From Candidatus Brocadia sp. (GTDB lineage: Bacteria > Planctomycetota > Brocadiia > Brocadiales > Brocadiaceae): 11,858 nt of DNA. The stretch lies in contig JAUQXU010000262.1 in NCBI GenBank assembly GCA_030837935.1, positions 1 to 11,858 on the forward strand, written 5' to 3'. Positions 6,539 to 11,858 of the stretch are shown piece after piece (the stretch's first letter is position 1; every line of letters starts with the position of its first letter). The notes beneath the pieces are model-generated. The model made no database searches, was not told where the DNA came from, and saw nothing but the letters and a program-made list of their open reading frames with translations. The position numbers were made by a program, and so were the translations under genes.

Positions 6539-8176
6539 TCATAGCTTTAACGGGAGGAGCTCACCATGCTTAAGCTTAAAATCAGAAGCAACTTGAAGAT
6601 ATCGATGATCGTCTGCGATGCCTACGCTCTTTATTCTTTTCCCTGTCAAGTACGTGACAGGAATTCCAAAGATAAAGCTGCAAAGAAATGGCAAAGCTAC
6701 AAGGGCCCAGGTGGGAGAATAAATATAGCCCAGAGTCAAACCTGTTACTCCAACCAAAGTTGCTATCCATAATTTTCTGGCAACCTCTGAAAGACTGATA
6801 CTTTTGTCCTCCTTTTTTTTCATAGGTACCCACTGCATTCCTTTTTTCCTTTGTACCAACCATTCTATAGTAGCCAATGAATCAAAGACAATGCTATTCA
6901 GGCATATAAGCAGGGATGCGAACAATTGGATGAAAACCATCCCAATCTCTTTCATGTTTTTACACTTAATAAACCGATGAGCAGTAATGATAAATAGAGT
7001 AAGAAAGAGATGGGATCCCATCTCCAAATCGACATAACTGTTGCCAAGGAAGGCAAACTTCTGGGTTACAAAAAGGGTTTTCCATAGCTTGGAGTCAAGA
7101 AAAAAACCTGTCATGATCCAGAGAAAAAAAACTGGTTGAGATAAATACATGTATATGGGATAAAGGGCCATAAATCTTGTCCCTATAGGGATTTTCTTTT
7201 TTAAGATAATTCCCAAGCTTTCCATCGTTCCCTTTATCCATCTTCGACTCCTCTTAAGATACTCTACATAATTACTTGGAAAGCCTCCGAACGTTACTAC
7301 ATCGCTACAAAATACCACCCGATATTTTTTTTCTTCTAAACACACTGTATCCCAGATGTCATGACTCAATACCCAATCTGGCACGTCAATTTCTCCAAAC
7401 TCCTTGCATCTGATGAGGCAGCCACTTCCATAAGAGACACTTCTCCCAAACACCTTCTGATTAGCTCTCGTGTAAATCCTCTGGCAAATATTCTGGCCAG
7501 AGCCTAAAAAGTTCACAAAGTAGGTTGGTTTTGACTGTACGTTTATTTGAGATTGAAAGACAACCACATCCTGATTATCCGGATGCTCGGCCTTCCGGAT
7601 AAATTTGAGCGCCGTGCCTAGCGGGAGATTCGAATCTGCATCGCAAACCAGAAAATACTTATATTCAGGATGTTCTTTTAACCATTCCTGGATACATATA
7701 TGCTTTCTTCTTAATGGATTCTCTTTCGTTTGAAAATATCCAACTCTATCCTCACCAAAGTATTTCCTCAGACGGCAGATAACTCTTTTTTCGCCACTAA
7801 CAGATTCTTCCGAATCAGAGTTACTCAACAGCCATAGATCTATGTTGCCTATAAAATTATCTTGAAAAGAGCGGTACATGTTACTAAATAATACATCTTC
7901 ATGTTCATTCCGGACAACATAAAAGATGGCTGTGTTTGGAATCGTCAAGAGATCCTTTTCTTTGAAGCGCTCTTCTTTCATAAAGATAGCCACAATAGAA
8001 CTGATGAGCATGTAGCCAATGTTAAATGTCAAAATGACAAAACCCGACATCCAAAAAATGGATAGAAAGATATTACTGGCCGAAAAATCAATCGTTCCAT
8101 AAATCCAAAAAGAACTCAGAAACGTAAACAAAAGAATGGACATCATGAACAACAGTGACTTGAGATTCGTTTTCAT
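6539..8176 (-). CDS. OpgH-like membrane glucosyltransferase (GT2)
   Basis: The product has 545 residues. Two membrane helices (about 8-28 and 35-65) precede a cytosolic GT2 domain with D179-A-D181 in FLVCDADSNLP (DxD, metal and UDP-sugar binding), SHD at 271-273 in VLSHDIWD (catalytic base region), and R309-S-R-R312-W313 in YLKRSRRWIKG, the (Q/R)xxRW motif that holds the growing chain. At least four hydrophobic helices follow (about 335-360, 388-402, 411-431, 469-512). The order and LKRSRRW pattern match OpgH/MdoH, which makes linear beta-glucan from UDP-glucose and passes it through the inner membrane; opgG downstream supports this. It is much shorter than E. coli OpgH (847), lacking most of the long N-terminal extension, so it could be a related GT2 with another product. 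On the minus strand, AGAGGAGA lies about 12 bases before the ATG. Two c-di-GMP riboswitches lie upstream. Confidence 0.85.
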   Translation of the reverse strand: MKTNLKSLLFMMSILLFTFLSSFWIYGTIDFSASNIFLSIFWMSGFVILTFNIGYMLISSIVAIFMKEERFKEKDLLTIPNTAIFYVVRNEHEDVLFSNMYRSFQDNFIGNIDLWLLSNSDSEESVSGEKRVICRLRKYFGEDRVGYFQTKENPLRRKHICIQEWLKEHPEYKYFLVCDADSNLPLGTALKFIRKAEHPDNQDVVVFQSQINVQSKPTYFVNFLGSGQNICQRIYTRANQKVFGRSVSYGSGCLIRCKEFGEIDVPDWVLSHDIWDTVCLEEKKYRVVFCSDVVTFGGFPSNYVEYLKRSRRWIKGTMESLGIILKKKIPIGTRFMALYPIYMYLSQPVFFLWIMTGFFLDSKLWKTLFVTQKFAFLGNSYVDLEMGSHLFLTLFIITAHRFIKCKNMKEIGMVFIQLFASLLICLNSIVFDSLATIEWLVQRKKGMQWVPMKKKEDKSISLSEVARKLWIATLVGVTGLTLGYIYSPTWALVALPFLCSFIFGIPVTYLTGKRIKSVGIADDHRYLQVASDFKLKHGELLPLKL

Positions 8177-8476
8177 ATGTGAGGTTGTCTCCTCTTTATC
8201 CCAATTTTAAAAAATTGGAATAAAGCTAGTTTAAAAATTATATCATCAGTACATGTAAAAAGCGGTCCGACTCAAAAACAAAAGTCAGAAAAAATTGTCC
8301 GCTTAGTTTTTAACAAAGTAATGTTAAGAAGTTTAACCCAAATACTCCCGAAAACATTCTCAGTAAAGTTATTTGGCTTGCTACAGAATTCGTAATATGA
8401 AAATTTATGACAGGGATAAATCTAAAATAGATACCTTTAATAATTATGTACAAAGATAATTTTGTCAACTCTCCTT
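8177..8476 (-). promoter_or_regulatory. AT-rich leader between riboswitches and opgH-like start, with possible internal promoter
   Basis: This 300-base leader has no gene. On the minus strand an extended -10 (TGATATAAT, with TATAAT at 8237-8242) could start a second transcript that bypasses the riboswitches, although no good -35 precedes it. An 8-bp palindrome (CCAATTTT-AA-AAAATTGG, 8201-8218) would form a hairpin just before the RBS. Both are tentative. Confidence 0.3.
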
Positions 8477-8532
8477 AAAAATAAAAAAGCCTTACTACAA
8501 AGATATTCTAAAACATCTTCGGCAGCAAGGCT
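8477..8532 (-). terminator. Intrinsic terminator of the proximal riboswitch
   Basis: On the minus strand the arm at 8515-8532 (AGCCTTGCTGCCGAAGAT) pairs, with G-U pairs and a small bulge, with 8488-8504 (ATCTTTGTAGTAAGGCT), followed by TTTTTATTTTT. The 5' arm is the 3' strand of the aptamer, including the conserved GCCGAAG, so terminator and aptamer exclude each other. Confidence 0.85.
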
Positions 8533-8599
8533 GTCTTTTCTGAGTTTATAAAGACCCTTTACTTTGCGTCCCCTGATTGCTCAGGGTTTGCCTTTATCG
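8517..8599 (-). ncRNA. Cyclic-di-GMP-I riboswitch (GEMM-I), proximal copy
   Basis: Read on the minus strand, the conserved core is AAAGGCAAACC, then a CCCTGA-GCAA-TCAGGG hairpin with a GNRA tetraloop, then GGACGCAAAG, then a stem GTCTTT...AAAAGAC, and AGCC...GCCGAAG at the 3' end. These are the hallmark elements of class I c-di-GMP riboswitches: the GCAAAC and GGACGCAAAG joining strands, the GNRA loop that docks on the second stem, and GCCGAA. The aptamer overlaps the 5' arm of a terminator, predicting that ligand prevents termination (ON switch). It lies about 340 bases upstream of the OpgH-like start on the same strand. Two matching copies raise confidence. Confidence 0.9.
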
Positions 8600-8652
8600 T
8601 TTTTTAATTAATATTAATACAAAATTATTTATTTAATGTGCACTCCACTCCT

Positions 8653-8707
8653 AAAATAAAAAAGCCTTGCTGCAAAGATATTCTAAAACATCTTCGGCAG
8701 TAAGGCT
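8653..8707 (-). terminator. Intrinsic terminator of the distal riboswitch
   Basis: Minus-strand arm 8690-8707 (AGCCTTACTGCCGAAGAT) pairs with 8663-8679 (ATCTTTGCAGCAAGGCT), followed by TTTTTATTTT. The layout and most bases are the same as in the proximal terminator, and it again uses the aptamer's 3' strand as its 5' arm. Transcripts must pass this before reaching the proximal switch. Confidence 0.85.
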
Positions 8708-8813
8708 GTCTTTTATTCAGTACAGTAAGGTTGTCTTATAACCTACTTCCGTGTATGCTGAAAAGACCCTTTTTACTTTGCGTCCCCTGATCACTCAGGG
8801 TTTGCCTTTATCG
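8692..8813 (-). ncRNA. Cyclic-di-GMP-I riboswitch (GEMM-I), distal copy with extended second stem
   Basis: The same core as the proximal copy on the minus strand: CGATAAAGGCAAACC, hairpin CCCTGA-GTGA-TCAGGG (tetraloop GUGA, still GNRA), GGACGCAAAG, then the GTCTTTT...AAAAGAC stem and AGCC...GCCGAAG. The second stem carries about 40 extra bases that fold into their own helix (CAG/CTG, and AGTAGGTT facing AACCTTACT). The changes in the tetraloop and distal stem keep the required structure, as expected for a maintained RNA. It lies first in the transcript, 119 bases from the 5' edge of the proximal terminated unit's far end, making a tandem arrangement. Confidence 0.9.
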
Positions 8814-8838
8814 TACGTCTTTATCTATCACAATATCG

Positions 8839-8890
8839 TTGCTTTTAAAAAGCAATAATTTACAATATTGTATTCAATACAGAATATTCT
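8839..8890. repeat. Cluster of short perfect palindromes upstream of the riboswitches
   Basis: Four AT-rich palindromes lie in 52 bases: TTGCTTTT-A-AAAAGCAA (8839-8855), TACAATATTGTA (8861-8872), GTATT-C-AATAC (8870-8880) and AGAATATTCT (8881-8890). They lie just downstream of the predicted promoter, at the predicted 5' end of the transcript. They could be repressor operators or simply AT-rich leader DNA. Confidence 0.35.
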
Positions 8891-8897
8891 TTTATCA

Positions 8898-8926
8898 ATG
8901 ATATTGTACACTTAATATGTTTGCAA
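8898..8926 (-). promoter_or_regulatory. Candidate promoter for the riboswitch-opgH transcript
   Basis: On the minus strand TTGCAA (8921-8926) and TATCAT (8898-8903) are separated by exactly 17 bases, matching sigma70 consensus at 4/6 and 5/6 positions. Transcription would begin near 8891, about 78 bases before the distal aptamer. No alternative of equal quality was found nearby. Confidence 0.4.
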
Positions 8927-9037
8927 TAAAATTATCCTTCTACAATCTAAAACAATGTATGCTTTTACATACATTTCTTACCTAATATGTCAGGAGCAAA
9001 ACCGAAAAGGAAGGCAAATGGGTCAAATCTTTATTGT

Positions 9038-9271
9038 TTACAAATCCGCTTCAACTCTTTTGATAATCGGAGAAAGACGCTTGTCGCTTTTCAGTCTTTC
9101 TCGTAATCGTTTTCTCCCCACGCTCACAGTACTATAGTCTACTCCCATCAATTCTCCTATCTCAGTTCCGCTTAGTCCGCCAACCCGCTATAACAAGTCC
9201 ATAGCTAGTTGTCTTATTTACACCTCGTTCCTTTTTCGAGTAACTTAGACGTCTACCTGGGATTCTTGCAT
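9038..9271 (-). pseudogene. Relic of a REP-associated tyrosine transposase (DnaA-like C-terminal HTH)
   Basis: The minus-strand frame ending with TAA at 9038-9040 reads GGLSGTEIGELMGVDYSTVS, then VGRKRLRERLKSDKRLSPII and KRVEADL. This is the DnaA-domain-IV-like helix-turn-helix at the C terminus of many Y1 (REP-associated) transposases, with the typical YSTVS recognition helix. Upstream in the same frame TRKRNEV and IRQLAMDLL still look family-like, but three in-frame stops (9188-9190, 9218-9220, 9245-9247) break it, and the catalytic HuH/Tyr domain is not found. It is therefore an inactive remnant. Distance and opposite orientation make a link to lexA unlikely. Confidence 0.65.
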
Positions 9272-9583
9272 GTTAGCTGGTGGTATAGAAAAAGGTGAAA
9301 GGTACAGCGCGTATCAGCACGAGAAAAGATTCAGAATTTTCGACCTGGGTGACTCCAGACACTGATTCCACACAGTCACTTGGGTTACTCTGAGTCACTA
9401 CATCGGGATAAACTAGCAGTCAAACACCCCCTACCCCCTATTTATGTCCTTGTGTTCCTGTAGTAAGTCAAGTGTCTTCGAGGGTGCGTGCAAGAAAATT
9501 TGAAAAGTGAATCGTTGCACACATTGACTTATCTATCATGGATTTCATTTCTGTGTGCACCTAAAAATATTTATAGATGAAAC
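9272..9583. other. lexA upstream region
   Basis: These 312 bases hold no gene. GTGACT at 9349-9354 faces AGTCAC at 9374-9379 and again at 9393-9398, giving a small repeated inverted motif. An 8-bp inverted repeat, TGCACACA/TGTGTGCA, lies at 9516-9559 just before the lexA promoter and is listed separately. Confidence 0.4.
9516..9559. promoter_or_regulatory. Inverted repeat TGCACACA-N28-TGTGTGCA upstream of lexA
   Basis: Perfect 8-bp arms at 9516-9523 and 9552-9559 lie 25 bases before the lexA -35. No E. coli-type (CTG-N10-CAG) or Bacillus-type (GAAC-N4-GTTC) SOS box was evident nearby, so this is a candidate site for LexA or another regulator. No protein binding is shown. Confidence 0.35.
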
Positions 9584-9612
9584 TTGACAAGGGAAGTGCT
9601 TAAAAATACAAT
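9584..9612 (+). promoter_or_regulatory. Strong sigma70-type promoter of lexA
   Basis: A perfect -35 TTGACA (9584-9589), a 17-base spacer and TACAAT (9607-9612) form a near-consensus promoter. The predicted start of transcription, about 9618-9620, is only a few bases before the lexA ATG at 9623. The mRNA would be nearly leaderless. Confidence 0.6.
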
Positions 9613-9622
9613 AGGTGAACAC

Positions 9623-10312
9623 ATGGACACCAATAAGCCGAAATCTGAAAATTCAACACTCACCAAAAAACAAGCTAGTTTCTTTGATTTTCTGAAGGAA
9701 TACTTTCAGGAAAGAGGTTATCCTCCCACAGTTCGGGAAATTATGGATGGTATGGGGCTTTCTAGTACCAATATCGTAAGAAAATACCTCGGTATCCTGG
9801 AGCGCAAGGGATACATCAAAAAGCGATTTAACAGCCCACGTGCCATTGAGATTGTTGATGTGTCTGCCAGAAGCTCAGATGTGAGATCTGTTCCTATTGT
9901 GGGAAAGGTTCGTGCGGGTATACCGCATCCTGCCATAGAAGACATCGAAGGGTACTTGCCCGTGGATAAATCAATTTGCCGTGATAATAAAGCCTTTTTC
10001 TTGCGGGTGGTAGGCGATAGCATGATTGAAGCCCACATACTGGATAGCGACCTTGTCCTTGTGGTTCCTCAGCCAGTTGCCGATAATGGTGAGATCGTTG
10101 TTGCCCTTATCAATGATGAGGCAACGGTAAAGCGATTCTACAAAAAGGGGGATACGATACAATTGAAGCCTGAGCATCCAACGATGAAGCCGATTGTTAT
10201 TAAAGAAGGGAGTGCCGTCAGTGTAAGCATCATCGGAAAGGTTGTCGCTGTGATAAGGCAACTAGACAAACAACCTGCGATGGTTATAAAAAGACAAATA
10301 CCGGGTAATTAA
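9623..10312 (+). CDS. lexA: LexA, SOS-response repressor
   Basis: From the ATG at 9623 the product has 229 residues. The N-terminal winged helix-turn-helix spans about 12-75 (TKKQASFFDFLKEYFQERGY, PPTVREIMDGMGLSS, LERKGYIKK). The C-terminal S24 peptidase part has the self-cleavage bond A98-G99 in KVRAGIP, the catalytic S133 in VVGDSMIEA and K170 in ATVKRFY, so it should autocleave when RecA filaments form. LexA represses DNA-damage genes, including its own. The frame can be extended upstream to a TTG at 9584, but that TTG belongs to the -35 box; the ATG at 9623 is preceded by AGGTGA (9613-9618) and gives a normal LexA N terminus. The C-terminal tail after VIRQL is slightly extended. Downstream genes follow after 16 bases, suggesting an operon with dinB. 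Confidence 0.95.
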   Translation: MDTNKPKSENSTLTKKQASFFDFLKEYFQERGYPPTVREIMDGMGLSSTNIVRKYLGILERKGYIKKRFNSPRAIEIVDVSARSSDVRSVPIVGKVRAGIPHPAIEDIEGYLPVDKSICRDNKAFFLRVVGDSMIEAHILDSDLVLVVPQPVADNGEIVVALINDEATVKRFYKKGDTIQLKPEHPTMKPIVIKEGSAVSVSIIGKVVAVIRQLDKQPAMVIKRQIPGN

Positions 10313-10328
10313 ATTTGGTAAAAGTATT

Positions 10329-10589
10329 ATGATCACAGAAGTCCATGAACCAATCAAAGTGGGCGCCATTTTTGGCGACAGTAAAAAGAAAGTCAAGCCT
10401 GTCTGGTTTGTGTGGAGTAACAGAAAATATAACATCAAGGAGATTACTTACATCTGGACGGAAAAATCAGGAAAGGCCAGCGTACACCATTTCACGGTCA
10501 CAGATGGCGCTAATCTTTTTGATATCTCTTACAGCACCGATACCCTGGTGTGGACGCTCCATTCACTGGAAACGGATGCTAGCGTTTAG
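10329..10589 (+). CDS. Small DUF6504-like protein in the SOS cassette
   Basis: The product has 86 residues, with no signal peptide and no membrane segment. The sequence has KVKPVWFVWSNRKYNIKEIT, then YIWTEKSGKASVHHFTVTDG and ANLFDISYSTDTLVWTLHSL. This resembles the small beta-rich DUF6504-type proteins (PVWFxWxGxxYxVxEI...W...Y.V...G..YxL) found beside or fused to Y-family polymerases. The match is from memory of the pattern and should be treated as probable. It starts 16 bases after lexA and ends 105 bases before dinB, all on one strand, so co-transcription is likely. A role as a polymerase accessory is inferred only from this position. The RBS is weak (GGTAAAAG). Confidence 0.7.
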   Translation: MITEVHEPIKVGAIFGDSKKKVKPVWFVWSNRKYNIKEITYIWTEKSGKASVHHFTVTDGANLFDISYSTDTLVWTLHSLETDASV

Positions 10590-10694
10590 TTTTTCTCTTT
10601 CCTTGTTACGTTGGGTTTTAAACCTGTCTCTCCTGCATCCTTGGTGACTTTATGGCACCTTTGAAATATATTCAGCTACCTCTGAGATAATAAA

Positions 10695-11858
10695 ATGGAC
10701 AAGATTATTATGCACATCGATATGAACGCCTTCTTTGCATCGGTAGAGCAGCAGATCAATCCAGCCCTCAGAGGAAAGCCTATTGCGGTCATTGGCTCGA
10801 ATGAAAGGACAGTAGTTACTACGTCCTCTTATGAGGCACGGGCATACGGGGTCAAGACCGGTATGACCAAATATGAAGCGAAACGTTTATGCCCGCATGT
10901 TATCCTTGTAGCAGGCGATACGGGTCGATATACGGATACCTGCCGTCGTCTTGTAGAGAGATATCTGCAATATACCCCCATTGTAGAGGTCTATTCTATT
11001 GATGAAGCTTTTCTGGATGTTACAGGGTCTATTCCGCTCTTTGGTAGAGCAGAGATTATAGCCAAAAAAATTAAAGAAGATATTCGCCAAAGACTTGGGA
11101 ATCTGACCTGTTCTATCGGCATTGCACCAAACAAACTTTTGGCAAAGCTGGGTAGCGATATGAAAAAGCCAGACGGCCTTGTGGTCATACAACGGGAAGA
11201 TGTTGGTAAATTACTGGAAAACTTGCCCGCGAAAGAACTCTGTGGCATAGGCCAACAACTCGAAATTTACCTGGCAAACATGGGGATTAAGACCTGCGGT
11301 GAATTGGGACGGGCATCCATAAATACCCTAAGAAATCGATTTGGTGTTATTGGAGAGTGGTTAAAACTCATGGCTCAGGGTATAGATAACAGCCCTGTTA
11401 TACCCCCTGGACAAGAACCTGACGCCAAATCGGTTGGGCATAGTATGACACTTGATAAGGATGTGAGTGATATGGAGACATTGGAGCGATATATCCTCCA
11501 ATTATCCGAGATGGTGGGCAGACGTTTACGTCGTGGGGGCTATACAGGCAGGACAATTGCCCTTACCTTGCGATATTCAGACTTTAGTACCTTTACAAGG
11601 CGTACCACAGTGGGGATACATTCAAATAACAGTATAGACATCTATAGTATTGCGAAAGACATTCTCAACACGATACGGTTGCAACAACCCATTAGATTGA
11701 TAGGTGTTAGTGTTTCCAATCTCACAAAGAACATATCCCAAACACCTCTTTTTAGAGCAGACAGGAATAAAAAGGCAGCCACACGCACTATGGATGAGAT
11801 TAACGACCGATATGGGGATTTCTGCATTACCTGGTGCACGTTGATTGAACGCTATCAT
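10695..11858 (+). CDS. dinB: DinB, DNA polymerase IV (Y-family; 3' partial)
   Basis: The frame is open from the ATG at 10695 to the window edge: 388 residues with no stop, so the end lies outside. The palm begins MDKIIMHIDMNAFFASVEQQ, with D9 as the first metal ligand and F14 at the steric-gate position. D103-E104 in VYSIDEAFLDV are the other catalytic acids. Fingers (SSYEARAYGVKTGM), thumb (LCGIGQQLEIYLANMGIKTC, a helix-hairpin-helix) and little finger (KSVGHSMTLDKDV, then GRRLRRGGYTGRTIAL) follow. Near the end SQTPLF fits a beta-clamp binding motif, followed by MDEINDRYG. It performs error-prone translesion synthesis at stalled forks. It is the third gene after lexA, so it is presumably LexA-controlled. 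The 105-base gap before it has no obvious terminator. Confidence 0.95.
   Translation, partial: MDKIIMHIDMNAFFASVEQQINPALRGKPIAVIGSNERTVVTTSSYEARAYGVKTGMTKYEAKRLCPHVILVAGDTGRYTDTCRRLVERYLQYTPIVEVYSIDEAFLDVTGSIPLFGRAEIIAKKIKEDIRQRLGNLTCSIGIAPNKLLAKLGSDMKKPDGLVVIQREDVGKLLENLPAKELCGIGQQLEIYLANMGIKTCGELGRASINTLRNRFGVIGEWLKLMAQGIDNSPVIPPGQEPDAKSVGHSMTLDKDVSDMETLERYILQLSEMVGRRLRRGGYTGRTIALTLRYSDFSTFTRRTTVGIHSNNSIDIYSIAKDILNTIRLQQPIRLIGVSVSNLTKNISQTPLFRADRNKKAATRTMDEINDRYGDFCITWCTLIERYH

Noticed and set aside
8477..8813. Simple direct repeats or a CRISPR-like array
   Set aside because: There are only two units, they vary in the way structured RNAs do, and they carry GEMM-I motifs plus terminators; there is no repeat-spacer pattern.
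8955..9137. Plus-strand frame of 60 codons
   Set aside because: It is antisense to the recognisable transposase HTH on the minus strand and has no family-like sequence.
9584..9622. TTG start giving a 242-residue LexA
   Set aside because: The TTG is the first half of a perfect -35 box, and the extra 13 residues are not LexA-like; the ATG at 9623 has a Shine-Dalgarno sequence and a normal N terminus.
10887..11858. Minus-strand frames across the dinB region
   Set aside because: The plus strand is one continuous DinB coding sequence with all catalytic motifs, so these are antisense shadows.

Overview
The window reads as a moderately AT-rich bacterial chromosome segment with an accessory character. 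Intact genes are separated by long non-coding stretches and by fragments of old insertion sequences. No rRNA or taxonomic marker is present. A secreted monoheme protein with a Tll0287-like domain, multicopper-oxidase debris, ISAs1 and REP-type transposase relics, and a lexA-dinB cassette would fit an anammox-type planctomycete (Brocadia/Kuenenia group) or another environmental Gram-negative. That placement is inference only.

Layout. 1-763: 3' end of a secreted-looking protein with a Ca-binding-type Asp loop, then a hairpin terminator. 764-3523: gene graveyard with the tail of a DDE transposase (about 1223-1336), a DUF4338+ISAs1 transposase pseudogene on the minus strand (1967-3071) that has lost its catalytic core, and directly abutting it the 3' half of a broken multicopper oxidase gene (3069-3523, plus strand). 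3659-4174: intact periplasmic monoheme DUF3365 protein. 4544-8176 (minus strand): osmoregulated periplasmic glucan (OPG) genes, an OpgH-like glucosyltransferase followed by OpgG. 8477-8813 (minus strand): two tandem cyclic-di-GMP-I (GEMM-I) riboswitches, each ending in its own intrinsic terminator, upstream of opgH. 9038-9271: relic of a REP-associated tyrosine transposase. 9584-11858 (plus strand): lexA, a small DUF6504-like gene and dinB (DNA polymerase IV, cut by the window edge), an SOS mutagenesis cassette.

How it works together. The most notable system is the OPG locus. A likely sigma70-type promoter at 8898-8926 would drive a leader carrying two c-di-GMP aptamers in series. In each, the 3' strand of the aptamer is also the 5' arm of the terminator, so ligand binding should block termination and switch on the OpgH-like synthase, and perhaps opgG 423 bp further on. 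This would place periplasmic glucan synthesis under c-di-GMP control. opgG and opgH differ strongly in base composition, so the pair may have been assembled from different sources. In the SOS cassette, LexA presumably represses its own promoter and a polycistron delivering the error-prone polymerase.
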